DNA from: Strigamia acuminata
Lineage: Eukaryota > Arthropoda > Chilopoda > Geophilomorpha > Linotaeniidae
Direction of reading: 5' to 3'
Assembly (NCBI GenBank): GCA_949358305.1
Contig: CASHSZ010000080.1
Coordinates: 1 to 30,311, forward strand
DNA length: 30,311 nt
The notes beneath the pieces are model-generated. The model had not been told where the DNA came from, ran no database searches, and worked only from the letters and a program-made list of their open reading frames with translations. Below, piece by piece: positions 1 through 8,548 of this stretch (position 1 is its first letter; the number at the start of each line of letters is the position of its first letter). A program made the translations under genes and the position numbers.

Positions 1-529
1 GTATATATTCAAGTAGTTTATTCGTATTCAAGTAGTTTATAATATATATATATATATTAACGAAATATAATAACAATGTAACAAGTTCTAAGCCTAACAG
101 GAAAAAATATTAAACTTATTGTGATGATGAATAACAGAAAATATAATTCTCATTGCAATTTTTTTTACAAATTAACTTACTCCGGGTTACACAGTTTGAA
201 TTGAAAAAATAACACATTGTCGAGATCCTTATCCGTTGTTGTGAAAGAGAATTGTTCGTCAAGATGGTGTCGAGAAAAGGGTGCGTGAATACACGGTTAC
301 GGTAATTGAAGTGTTTCTAGGAAGAAAGCTGTTCACAGACGATACAGATTGTTGTATATTTACTTTACAACCAACATAAAAACACAAACAAAAAAATTTT
401 CTTTTTCAGAAGGTACTTGCAATTGCCTTTGCTCAGGACGAGTGCGTTTTTTTAAAAGAAATGATGAGCCCTTTTTCGCTCCGGACTACGAGGCAAGACT
501 TCTTGCGCGTTGGGGCGGGCTCGATTTCG
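1..529. other. AT-rich stretch without a supported gene
   Basis: Contains a short TA run near positions 46-57 and a duplicated AAGTAGTTTAT motif at the very start. No convincing exon is seen. A 64-codon open frame at 349-543 begins at TTG and overlaps the end of the minus-strand gene, so it is not called. TTTATT near 17-22 could be a minus-strand AATAAA for the gene at 530-1510, but it lies about 500 bp beyond the stop. Confidence 0.5.
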
Positions 530-1510
530 CTAGGGTTCATTGACGTAAACAATGCCTTCGTTCCTGGACGGGGCCGCCGGTAAGGACGGTGATGAAGGCG
601 AGGTCGCCGGTAAGGACGGTGATGAAGGTGGAGTTGCCGATAAGGACGGTGATGAAAGCGAGATCACAGGTAAGGACAGTGGTGAAGGCGAGGTGGGAGT
701 TAAATCCGAACTCGGGATTCCTCCCACAGCTCCTCGTTGGTTTCCGTCGGTGACGGCAGTTTCGGCTTGGAGGCGGATGGTCTCCAAGATGGTAGGTCGA
801 ATCGCATTGCCTGGCAGTAAAGCCTGCGGCCCTTTGTCAAAATCTTTCTCCCTTAGTCCTTGGGGTGGCTGTACATCTAATCCAGAATAAAATGGTCTGC
901 CACGCATCTGCTCGTATGCGTTATACGAGCCCAGGTAACGATGTGGTTCTTGGGCATAACCAACATTCACCAAATTAGTCCATAATGTGGTCAATGGCAA
1001 GTGAGCGCGCTGGAGACGTGTCACTGCTTCGTCCCACACATCACAGCGCAAGTGAAAGAAAGGATGTAATCTCTCAAACTCAAGAACAGCCTGTTGGGCA
1101 TCCAAAATGACTGTGACATACTCGAAAATATCTTCGTATGTGTTTACAGCATGCAAAATTTTGAGACTGATGTCATGTAGGAACATGCAGAGGGGGCGCA
1201 CGGCACAGCGAGCACGTTCCATCCATGTTTGGAACGTATTAGGTTGGTCGTATCCCCACACGGGCAGCTGATGTATCACTGAAATCATTGAGGGCTCGTG
1301 GGTCGCATCTCCTTGCTCGGTGAAGGAGGGAGTGGTGTAGCGAAGAGCACCTTGGCCTCTAGCGGGCGTTCGAAGAATGGATACTCTACCCGACATGGTC
1401 AGCGGGCGACGTCTCTCACTATCGGCCCCTTCCACAGACAACAAGCGGGGCATACGGGGGTCAGTCCAAGTTACTTGTCGATGGTTAAATCGATCCCTCA
1501 TTGAAGCCAT
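530..1510 (-). CDS. Unrecognised 326-aa protein with Ser/Pro-rich C-terminal repeats
   Basis: This ATG-initiated 326-codon frame stands out because its surroundings are AT-rich and full of stops while the frame is close to balanced in base composition. Residues 1-75 are basic and polar. Residues about 76-225 look like a folded, helix-rich domain (Trp, Tyr and Leu rich, including WGYDQPNTFQTWMERARCAV). From about residue 270 the chain becomes Ser/Pro/Leu low complexity built from roughly 10-residue repeats of the SPSLPAT type. No catalytic motif, signal peptide or membrane span is visible and I do not recognise the family. The ATG at 1510 lies 4 nt after TATTTTCAG on the minus strand, so it may open an exon following a 5' UTR intron. 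A gene carried by a mobile element or virus is as likely as a host gene. The 112-codon plus-strand frame at 552-890 is treated as a shadow. Confidence 0.55.
   Translation of the reverse strand: MASMRDRFNHRQVTWTDPRMPRLLSVEGADSERRRPLTMSGRVSILRTPARGQGALRYTTPSFTEQGDATHEPSMISVIHQLPVWGYDQPNTFQTWMERARCAVRPLCMFLHDISLKILHAVNTYEDIFEYVTVILDAQQAVLEFERLHPFFHLRCDVWDEAVTRLQRAHLPLTTLWTNLVNVGYAQEPHRYLGSYNAYEQMRGRPFYSGLDVQPPQGLREKDFDKGPQALLPGNAIRPTILETIRLQAETAVTDGNQRGAVGGIPSSDLTPTSPSPLSLPVISLSSPSLSATPPSSPSLPATSPSSPSLPAAPSRNEGIVYVNEP
576..695. repeat. 30-bp minisatellite, 4 units, inside the coding region
   Basis: Four head-to-tail 30-bp units start at 576, 606, 636 and 666, each containing GGTAAGGACGGTGATGAA or a close variant. 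The period is a multiple of three, so the repeat keeps the minus-strand reading frame and encodes the Ser/Pro repeats at the C-terminus of the 326-aa protein. Differences between units are mostly single substitutions, with no indels. Confidence 0.85.
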
Positions 1511-1511
1511 T

Positions 1512-1540
1512 AGACTGAAAATATATTCTTATTTATGAGG
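1512..1540 (-). promoter_or_regulatory. Possible splice acceptor or core promoter before the 326-aa ORF
   Basis: Read on the minus strand, a TATA-like ATAAATA (1536-1530) is followed by AATATATTTTCAGT and then the ATG at 1510. TTTTCAG is a good 3' splice site. TCAGT also resembles an initiator, but the TATA-to-initiator spacing of about 20 nt is short, so the splice-site reading is preferred. Confidence 0.3.
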
Positions 1541-1719
1541 GCGCACATATGCCGCGCTTCTCAATTTTCCGCGAACGCGACCCCATGGAAATACAGCTCT
1601 CAGCTACCCCAAATACCGCTTCTACCGCGTCCACCGCAAAATTTTGTTTTTAATAATTCATTAATAAGCACTCAATAGCGATCTCCATCCCGTCGCAAAA
1701 TTGAGAGGTCACATTTAAT

Positions 1720-2030
1720 GTGAATTTGGCCCTCCTGACCCAATGGCCTTCCTGGACACGTGGATTTTGTTTGAGAAATTGAAAATTTTTTGGATAGCCC
1801 TTCTGGGTCGATGGCCCTCCAGAGCAACAGCTTTTCAAAAAAAAATCTAAATTTTTTTAAAATTTTAAGTGAATTTGGTCATCCTACCGGTAGTCCGATG
1901 GCCCTCCTGTGTCATGTAGATTTTTTTTAAGAAATTGAAAAAAATTGGAGAGCCCTCCTGGGCAACGGCTTTTCATTTTTTTTGAAAAATTTTAATTTTT
2001 GAAAATTTTTATTTATTTGGCCCTCCTGGG
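1720..2030. repeat. Two diverged tandem units (about 150-160 bp) with GGCCCTCCTGG motifs
   Basis: Unit 1 is about 1720-1868 and unit 2 about 1869-2028. Both run from GAATTTGG through a GATGGCCCTCC motif, a poly(T)-rich part with GAAATTGAAAA, and a CAACGGCTTTTCA-like motif. A part of a third unit recurs at 2425-2500, on the far side of the element at 2031-2387. The family is unknown. Confidence 0.55.
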
Positions 2031-2387
2031 TGTAGTAATATCTTCGGTTCAACGCGCATGATAAAAATGTATTTAAAAACGGCGCCCAAACACAATTCGT
2101 TGGTTGAATAAAAACAGGATTGTTTATGCACCATACACTTGCAAGGCAAGACAACAGGTACAATACAAAACAAAAATATCTCACACACCTTCACACCTTC
2201 ACAGACTGTGGCTGAAACTTTTGTATTCTAGTAACCACCCCTAACCAGATAGTACAGACAGTTTTTCTCTAGGCCATAACTTTTCCAATCCATTACAAAG
2301 ACAACAACGAAATAACAAACAACACGTGTTGAACAGAAGATATTACCTAGGACAATCAACTACTGATCGTCCTAGATATTATTAACA
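2031..2387 (-). mobile_element. Possible solo LTR or TIR-bearing insertion (357 bp)
   Basis: The segment begins TGTAGTAATATC and ends GATATTATTAACA, so it is bounded by TG and CA in either reading direction. It interrupts the repeat family of 1720-2030 and 2425-2500. On the minus strand the bases just outside the right edge read GTGAAGGGGAG followed by TGTTAATAATATC, resembling a polypurine tract next to the 3' LTR of a Copia-type retrotransposon. Against this, no internal retroelement coding sequence is present and the 5-bp flanks (CTGGG and CTCCC) do not match as a target duplication. GTAATATCTTCGGTTCAAC near the left edge recurs inverted, with few mismatches, around 2326-2347, so a MITE is an alternative. 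Short ORFs here are spurious. Confidence 0.35.
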
Positions 2388-2424
2388 CTCCCCTTCACAT
2401 CTGGTGTCAAAATCTGTCAAATGG

Positions 2425-2500
2425 GTCAATGGCCCCTGGGCCACAGCTTTTCAAAATTTTCAAAATCTTTTTATTTATTTGGCCCTACCAGGCCACCGTA
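2425..2500. repeat. Partial third unit of the GGCCCTCCTGG repeat
   Basis: TGGCCCCTGGGCCACAGC, CTTTTCAAAATTTTC and TTATTTATTTGGCCCTAC correspond to the second half of the unit at 1869-2028. This supports the reading that 2031-2387 was inserted into an existing tandem array. Confidence 0.5.
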
Positions 2501-2503
2501 GTC

Positions 2504-2588
2504 CTCGGCGTTGGCGCACTTGTTTCGCGAACTTGGCGCGTTAAAACATTTCGCCAAGTGCGCAGAAACAAAGTGCACCGACGCCGAG
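2504..2588. repeat. Long imperfect hairpin, about 35-bp arms
   Basis: The left arm starts CTCGGCGTTGGCGCACTTG and the right arm ends CAAAGTGCACCGACGCCGAG. The arms pair almost throughout, with a few mismatches and one extra base, around a short AT-rich loop near CGTTAAAACATTT. The GC-rich arms contrast with the AT-rich flanks. It may be a foldback-element remnant; no RNA gene family is recognised. Confidence 0.7.
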
Positions 2589-3015
2589 AACAGGCCATCA
2601 CACACGGCATATGTGGTTCACTATTCCCGTCAAAGTTGAGCAGGAAATCTGCCCGTGTCCCTGACGATTCACAGTGACTGTGTATCGAATTATTGATGTT
2701 TACAGTCAAAAATTCGTGTTAAAAGGGTTAAAAAAGTTTGAGCGCTCTCGAGTCGCTAAAAACTCATACTAAAACCGTATGAATTTATAAAACGGATCTC
2801 TTTTTAAAATCAGAAAATAAATTTACTTTTTACACTGAAAAAAAAATGGCTTTAAATATCTTTTAATTGCTGAAAAGTTAATGTACATTTTAATTTTTGG
2901 TTTTTGGCTTTTCAATCAATTACTTTACAAAATTAAAAAGATAATTTACAATAAACACAAACAATTTTACAGTTTGTAAATTTCAAATGTGTAAGTTTTA
3001 ACAATAACTTTGCAG
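2589..3015. other. AT-rich stretch, nothing recognised
   Basis: Low-complexity A/T runs dominate, with stops in all frames beyond about 2710. The open frames overlapping its left end (to 2677 on the plus strand and 2709 on the minus strand) are shadows of the hairpin region. Confidence 0.5.
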
Positions 3016-3196
3016 TTTGCCATCTGATGATGTCATCAGATCAGTTAACTCACCAAATAGGGGAACAGAAGGTGAAAGCACCAAACTCAAATCAGTTCTC
3101 TCTGAGATCTCAAACTTAAAGGATCAACTTGAAACCTTACGAGTACTAAGAGAGCTTGGAGTCGGCCTATTTCAGGCATGGCCCTTGCTCTCTTAA
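3016..3196 (+). CDS. Possible terminal coding exon, unrecognised
   Basis: After the acceptor-like AACTTTGCAG ending at 3015, one frame stays open for 60 codons to TAA at 3194-3196. The predicted peptide is polar and contains a short heptad-like stretch (KLKSVLSEISNLKDQLETL) suggesting a coiled coil, then ends in a hydrophobic FQAWPLLS tail. Composition is more gene-like than its AT-rich flanks, and an AATAAA follows at 3416. No upstream exon with a matching donor was found in the preceding kilobase, so this may be a fragment of a mobile-element gene or a chance frame. The function is unknown. Confidence 0.3.
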
Positions 3197-3415
3197 CTAA
3201 CATTGAATTTTACTATGGTAATATAAGATTAATTGATTGTTAAATTTATTGTGTAAGTGTAAATTCATTTGATAAATCAAACTCATGTAATTACAACTGA
3301 ATTAAGCTTGAATTTAATAATTGCAGACTGTGATAACAGTCTGACTTTGAATTTGTTAAAACTTTGTAATTGAATTATTTCAGACAATTCTGGATAGAAA
3401 TATCCGGTCTCGTTT

Positions 3416-3421
3416 AATAAA
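3416..3421 (+). terminator. Candidate AATAAA polyadenylation signal
   Basis: AATAAA lies 220 bp after the stop of the candidate terminal exon at 3016-3196. In DNA this AT-rich the hexamer is common, so support comes only from position. Confidence 0.25.
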
Positions 3422-4600
3422 GATAATAGGAATTTAACAAACTAAAGAGCCATTCCTAAAATCCTAACAAACACAAATCTTACGTTGTTTTAATACTTAA
3501 GACAATCAAATCACGTTAACAAAGTGGTGGAGATGCGGCTTTTCCCGATATTAGCTTTAAAATTTGAGTTAAAATCCCAATATTGTAAGAATTAGGCTTA
3601 AAAGTTGAAAGTCTAAACTAAAATAGAAAAATTGAAAAAATTTGGATTAAAATTGGAAAAAAAAAATTGAATTTAAAGTAAAAAATTTGATAGATTTGAT
3701 ATTAAAATTTAAAACTAGAAAGTAGAATTTTGGAGAAATATACCGTAGGTTGAAATTGAACAAATGAGAAAATTTTCTTTAAATTGGCCATAAAAAGCTT
3801 ATAATATCTTTGGAAACTGTAAACTAATTAGAATATGAATCTCTTATTGTTGAAAGATAAGGATAATTGGTGATGACACACTGTTAAAAACTGCACTAGA
3901 AACGTTAATTAAACGAAACTAAACACAACTAATGATCAATAAATGTTTAATTGAACTAACATACATTTTTTGGAGACACCCTGGGAAACCTCCTCGGATT
4001 GTTGGGCCACCCAGTAGAAAGAATTTTTGTAAATATTTAATTAATTACATGACTTTGAAAAAAATGTTATTTGATTTGATTTGTTTGATTTGATTTATTT
4101 GATTTGATTTAAAAGCTCACATTTTCACATTAACGTTTGGAACATTTACAATTTGTAAAGCCATATTTTTCCCCCAGTGTTTTTCGTTACTTACAATTGT
4201 GAGAAGTTTTGTGCTCAGGACACGGTTGGCGGTTGGCTGAAGGTCTGTCGGTTGGTAGAAGACCGGGCGTTTGCGCACTCGTCGTAGTCATTTGCCAATA
4301 TATACAAGCGTTTACAGCTGAATAAACAAGTTAATTCATCCAGGGGGTACAATTAAGAAATCTACAGGAAAAAAATTATAAAAAAAATATTATACACAAA
4401 GACAATTAATCAAGCTTTAAAAAAAATCTAGCAGTATTTCCCAACTTTCGAGAATTTCCTCATTTAAATAAAAAAAAATTTTTGTTTCATCAGTGCTGTG
4501 ACCTGGAAATACGAATTAAAATTCTGATTTATGGTAAATTTACAGGGAAAATTGAATTCGACCATAAAAAAATCAAAAATATTAAATATGAACCGATTAG
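3422..4600. other. AT-rich intergenic stretch
   Basis: No coding frame is supported. Low-complexity TTTGATTTGAT tracts occupy about 4066-4112. Around 4296-4330 a TATA-like AATATATACAAG is followed by GAATAAAC within 35 bp, a pairing seen in promoters or LTRs, but nothing downstream confirms either. Confidence 0.45.
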
Positions 4601-4604
4601 AATA

Positions 4605-4910
4605 TTAAAAATATGTTTCCTGGGCAGAATTTGCCGCTCTTTCAGGGTGCCAATAATTTTTTGTTCTGAACTTTAGTTTTTTATTTGCTAAAAACAATCT
4701 GTCAATTGCCAAATTTTTATTCTGGATTACACTTTCGCAGGGATACAGCATAAAAGTGTTTTTTAAAAACGTAATTTTTTTGTTTTTCTTGTTTAGTTCT
4801 AAATTCACTCGGTTTGGGAGCCACATTCTAGATGCTTTTGACGCGTCAGTGATTCCTCCTGCTCCTCTGCCACTATAGTTTTGCTGCATAGCTCCCAGTG
4901 CGGTGCTCAA
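4605..4910 (-). pseudogene. Possible gene fragment, unrecognised
   Basis: A minus-strand frame of about 100 codons begins at a TTG after a stop. Its first 40 codons are much more coding-like than the surroundings (residues such as GAMQQNYSGRGAGG and MWLPNRVNLELN), after which the sequence becomes Lys/Asn/Phe-rich, as expected of AT-rich noncoding DNA. It could be an exon remnant whose downstream junction I cannot place. No family is recognised. Confidence 0.15.
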
Positions 4911-5325
4911 GCCTTATTATAACGAACTGTCATTTAATTTAAACGCTAATTTAAAAAGTACATTTTATTTAATGTTTAAATAATAATAAAGGCAACTGAA
5001 TTTTTAGAAAGGAAAATCTAATTGCAAGAATTAACTACAGCATACATAAATTTACCCAGAGATATTTCATTAGAAATTTGAAGAAACTAAATGTTTAAAA
5101 TAAAACGTGACTAAAACGCAAGCCCTATCAAATAAAGAGATGTCCATTGAATTTTAAATCAGCTGTGTTTAAAATTTTGAGTCTAATCAAACTAAGAGAT
5201 ATCCATTAATGCACAATCATTTCTTTTGATAAAGCAAATACATTTGAATTCTTGGCACAGTACCGACATATTTTTCTTAACATTTCTGGGATAGCTTAAT
5301 TATTCAGACAATCTCTAACGTCCTC
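4911..5325. other. AT-rich stretch, nothing recognised
   Basis: No open frame of note. A loose duplication around AAATAAAGAGATGTCCATTGA (5134) and ACTAAGAGATATCCATTAA (5190) is the only structure seen. Confidence 0.45.
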
Positions 5326-5397
5326 GGTTATTTATTTATTTATTTTTATTTATTTATTATTTATTTATAATTTATTTTATTTTATTTATTTTATACA
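5326..5397. repeat. TTTA-type low-complexity tract
   Basis: An irregular run of TTTA, TTTTA and TTATT units of about 70 bp. Confidence 0.8.
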
Positions 5398-5475
5398 TAG
5401 GACCCTAAGGGGGCCTTTTATCTTCCTTAGGGAGCCTTTTGTTACCCTAAGGGGGGCATTTTGCCCCCCCAAATA
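5398..5475. repeat. Clustered CCCTAAGGG / CCTTAGGG motifs
   Basis: Three CCCTAAGG-type motifs (GACCCTAAGGGGG, TTCCTTAGGGAGCC, ACCCTAAGGGGGG) alternate with T-rich spacers. Each is itself nearly palindromic. This is not a telomeric repeat because the spacing and orientation vary. Confidence 0.5.
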
Positions 5476-5921
5476 GGGCCTAAAAGGATGTACTATAGGA
5501 TGTATATAAAGGGGGTGGGTCTATTTGATCTTTAATTTTTTTTTACATTTTTTGTAAAAAAAATTAATTCTCAAAAAAATTATTCTCATTTGCATTCACA
5601 TTTTTATTAAATGTGAGTAGTTTAGTTGGGTATTTGAAGAGTTGTTGGATTCAATTGCTAACTTAAATATTCATTAAAGTGTCTATTTTTCTCAAACCCA
5701 AGCAGAGAAATTAATTCCTCAATTTTTATTTTATTACATCCAAACAAGATTTTATTTCAATTGTATTAAATAAGCAATTTTTTTGTATCTCATCTTCAAA
5801 TCATCCATAACAAATACAAATGTTTTTAAATAATTATAAAACGGATTTATTTGTTTTCTTTTTTTCTCATTTATCATATATAGGTTGTTGTCCTGGGCCT
5901 TATGACAATTGACAATTCAAT

Positions 5922-6010
5922 TGACAAGCAACGTCATGTTTACCAATTTCAAATAGCTAATGACACTGACAAGTAACGGCTCGTTTACCAATTACAAGTA
6001 GTTAATGACT
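5922..6010 (+). repeat. Two imperfect tandem units of about 45 bp
   Basis: TGACAAGCAACGTCATGTTT (from 5922) recurs as TGACAAGTAACGGCTCGTTT (from 5967), each followed by ACCAATT.CAA.TAG.TAATGAC. The pair lies about 170-260 bp upstream of the TATA box at 6179 and could contain protein-binding sites, but this is only positional inference. Confidence 0.5.
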
Positions 6011-6178
6011 CAGCACCCTTTTTCCTTGAAATTATTAAGTGGTGTGTATGTTGAACTTTCAATTTGTCTTTTCATTTCATTTAATTTCATTATATTGCTT
6101 TACTTCCCGTATCCTGTAAACACATAATGACTAGCTGTGTTTATATTTGCTCTTAACGAATGAATGACTAGTAGTAAC

Positions 6179-6256
6179 TATATATACAGCCAACGTTTTG
6201 AGCTCATGGTATAATCAGAAGAAGTCGTCTGTAATCACAACATCTACAACACTGAG
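6179..6256 (+). promoter_or_regulatory. Candidate TATA promoter with 5' noncoding exon and splice donor
   Basis: TATATACAG at 6179 is followed 25-40 bp later by initiator-like TCATG and TCAGA, then a short GC-richer stretch ending CACTGAG with a GTAAAT donor at 6257. This is the arrangement of a small untranslated first exon. The next good acceptor in the right direction is the one at 8530-8531 before the protease-like gene, implying a 2.3-kb intron. The link is inference. Confidence 0.3.
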
Positions 6257-6526
6257 GTAAATTATTTTTTTTTCATCAAAAACACTAGCACATTAAAACG
6301 CTAGAGGTTTGGGTTGTTTTTTTCGATCGAATATTCTTTGATTGATTTACGGTCACATCAACAGCGCTATGTTTTGTTTGAGTTAATTTATCTTTTTTTT
6401 TAATCATGACAAGACAGGTTAATACTAGACGTGATTACTTTACTTGCTAATTGCTAAGTTTGTGTTGTTGTTTGAACATGTTCTCATTTCATAATAAGTT
6501 AATAATCAGATGATTTTTAGTAGCGA

Positions 6527-6840
6527 GATCACACCCTCAGGGTGTACCAGCCTATGAGGCGAAAAGGTAGCACCTCAAAGCAACAAACTGTCAAGGTCTG
6601 TAAATTTGGCCTGCCTGTTTGGCGCTCTGAGAACCTGCCTTCCCGCCTCGCAGAACAAAGAAGCGAGACCACACCCACCCAGTGCTGTACCAGCCTATGA
6701 GGCGAAGGGGCAGCACCTCAAAGCGACAAACTGTCAAGGTCTGTAAATTTGGCCTGCCTGTTTGGCGCTCTGAGAACCTGCCTTCCCGCCTCGCAGAACA
6801 AAGAAGCGAGACCACACCCACCCAGTGCTGTACCAGCCTT
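6527..6840. repeat. 143-bp tandem repeat, just over two units
   Basis: CCAGCCTATGAGGCGAA occurs at about 6547 and again 143 bp later. The next CCAGCCT, 143 bp further on, marks the end of the second unit. Units include GTCAAGGTCTGTAAATTTGG and CTTCCCGCCTCGCAGAAC and are almost identical. The first copy starts at a diverged boundary. The 95-codon minus-strand ORF here exists only because of the duplication. Confidence 0.8.
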
Positions 6841-6897
6841 TCTGTGTGACACGATCTCACATTACATGCAGCAGCCAACCAGCCACCCGGAACTTAC

Positions 6898-7099
6898 TTA
6901 GTGTACTGTCATAACCAATGACGCGGTCCTCATTAGTGGGGTCAAAAATTCTCTTGGTCACACAAGGGAATGGGTTCAGGGTGGTGGCCCCATGGACAAC
7001 AGCACGTCCATGATGAGAAGGTGAGCTTTGGGACTCTGGGATCCTCCATTTAAAAAGCACATTAGCCACCTCACCTTGCATCTGCACGGTTGCGACCAT
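6898..7099 (-). CDS. Possible internal or first exon, unrecognised
   Basis: A minus-strand frame starting ATGGTCGCAACC stays open through a distinctly GC-rich stretch (peptide segments KWRIPESQSSPSHHGRAVVH and CVTKRIFDPTNEDRVIGYDS) and reaches a consensus donor, CTAA followed by GTAAGT, at 6897-6892. Codon use looks coding and unlike the flanks. The next exon would have to lie to the left, across the 143-bp repeats, and I cannot identify it. The protein family is not recognised. It could be a host exon or debris of a mobile element. Confidence 0.35.
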
Positions 7100-8304
7100 T
7101 AAGCTGGGGATCTGTCTCTCGGCATATAAGTGCTAAAGCACGGTCGAATTGTTTGCGCGCGTCGTGAAGACGCTGCTTCGTATCGCTAACGTTCATACGA
7201 CGCCATTAGCGATTAAAAACCATTGTTTTTCGCCGTTTACACGATAATTCGTGTTTGTTTCGACTCCTCTGCTACAATTGAAAAATCAGTCTTTAAAATT
7301 AGCTATCTGAAAATGATAAGAAGAGTATCTTAAAGCGAAAATGAATAATGTCAGCACTTATCTAATAATACTTGTAAGTCCTTTGAGCTGGGTCAAGTGA
7401 CTCTTTGAGCAATAGTTGTTCGGTTAATTCTGAAGGAACAGAATTAATTAGTTGTTTTTGTATTAGTTAATTTGTTAAATTTGTTTACCTACATTCCGTT
7501 CATGTCCGCCTTGTTGGATTCTTTGCAGTGGTGTTTTCCCCATGTGCCCACGCTTTTAAGAAAAATCTTGAAACAAAAAAAAAAGTTTTTTTTGGACTTT
7601 TCTTCGTTCCATGAAGCTCCTATCATCAGTTCTACTGATCGAATTTTCACCAAGGTGAACTCGAGCTAATCGAGTGACCCGAAAGTGGAAAAGACGATTT
7701 TCTAATTCCAGTTGTTATATAGCATTATTAAGCATAATATTAGGCCTAATAATGATAAATAAATAAAAAATATTTTGATACTACGTTGTAAATTACTTTT
7801 AATTACGAGTTTATAGAAGGGAAAGAATTAGTTTTATTTGTTAGAATAATTAAATAATTCTATCTTGTGGTTTTGCATGAGCACCATTGAATTTTCACCA
7901 TTTAGCCAAAGTGGACGCGAGCTAATCAGGCCCCTGTAATTTAAGAGATTAAATTCTTGTCCGCCATTTTTGTTTTAGATGGTCGTTGCGCTAATCTGGG
8001 AGTTTGTTCATTTCCTAACATGCAACTGGACTGGACTAAAGATTGGATGACATTGGAAAAGTAGTGGGGGTAAAAAAAGAGAATTTGTGGATTTAAGTGG
8101 AATTTATTGTTGATTACTTATTATTTGTGTCGTTTTGAGTTTCTAAAGGTTTGTGAATATGTTTTCAAAATTTTAACGTGATTTTGAGTTGAAATTTAAA
8201 GTAAAGTGAGTGCATTCGAGTTGTGGGTTGTTAAATTGAGTAATTTAATGAATTTACTTTTCATAATTTTACTTCTAATTCATAGTTTATTAATTTTAGC
8301 AATT
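7100..8304. other. Intergenic stretch without a supported gene
   Basis: Mostly AT-rich. A motif pair (GAATTTTCACCAAGG...GAGCTAATCG near 7640 and GAATTTTCACCATTTAG...GAGCTAATCA near 7890) suggests an old short duplication. It also holds the hAT-MITE-related fragment at 7697-7805. A 65-codon frame at 7472-7669 has no supporting features. Confidence 0.45.
7697..7805 (-). mobile_element. Fragment related to the hAT MITE at 19846-20237
   Basis: GATTTTCTAATTCCAGTTGT followed by GCATTATTAAGCATAATATTAGGCCTAATAATG-like sequence and TAAATTACTTTTAATTACGA matches the inner palindromic part of the complete element downstream. No terminal repeats or target duplication are visible here, so this is a partial or decayed copy. 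Confidence 0.5.
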
Positions 8305-8520
8305 GTAAATAGTTTGGATGAGTTGATGTTTTAAAATTTTGTACTTTAAAGGAAAATCTTTTAATTCGACTGATGTGTAAATAGTTTGGATGAGTTGATG
8401 TTTTAAAATTTTGTACTTTTAAGGAAAATCTTTTAATTCGACTGATGTGTAAATAGTTTGGATGAGTTGATGTTTTAAAATTTTGTACTTTTAAGGAAAA
8501 TCTTTTAATTCGACTGATGT
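8305..8520 (+). repeat. 72-bp tandem repeat, exactly 3 units
   Basis: Units start at 8305, 8377 and 8449 with GTAAATAGTTTGGATGAG and end AATTCGACTGAT plus GT. The first differs from the others at one base in TACTTT(A/T)AAGG. The array stops 10 bp before the AG acceptor that precedes the protease-like gene. Each unit carries ACTGAT, which fits a branch-point consensus. Confidence 0.9.
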
Positions 8521-8548
8521 GTCACTTCCAGAAAAAGCTGTATACGCC

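Noticed and set aside
552-890. 112-codon plus-strand ORF with GKDGDEG repeats
   Set aside because: Antisense to the longer minus-strand frame; its repeats are the complement of the Ser/Pro repeats and there is no promoter or splice support.
1927-2194. Minus-strand ORFs with a signal-peptide-like start
   Set aside because: They lie inside the LTR/MITE-like element and run into poly(T)-rich repeat sequence; the hydrophobic start is explained by T-rich composition.
5398-5475. Telomere-like CCCTAA motifs
   Set aside because: Only three irregular CCCTAAGGG motifs in alternating sense; no tandem hexamer array. The ACCCTAATC motifs in 22-25 kb likewise belong to dispersed modules.
6591-6878. 95-codon minus-strand ORF with internal duplication
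   Set aside because: Entirely made of the 143-bp tandem repeat read in two frames; no independent coding evidence.
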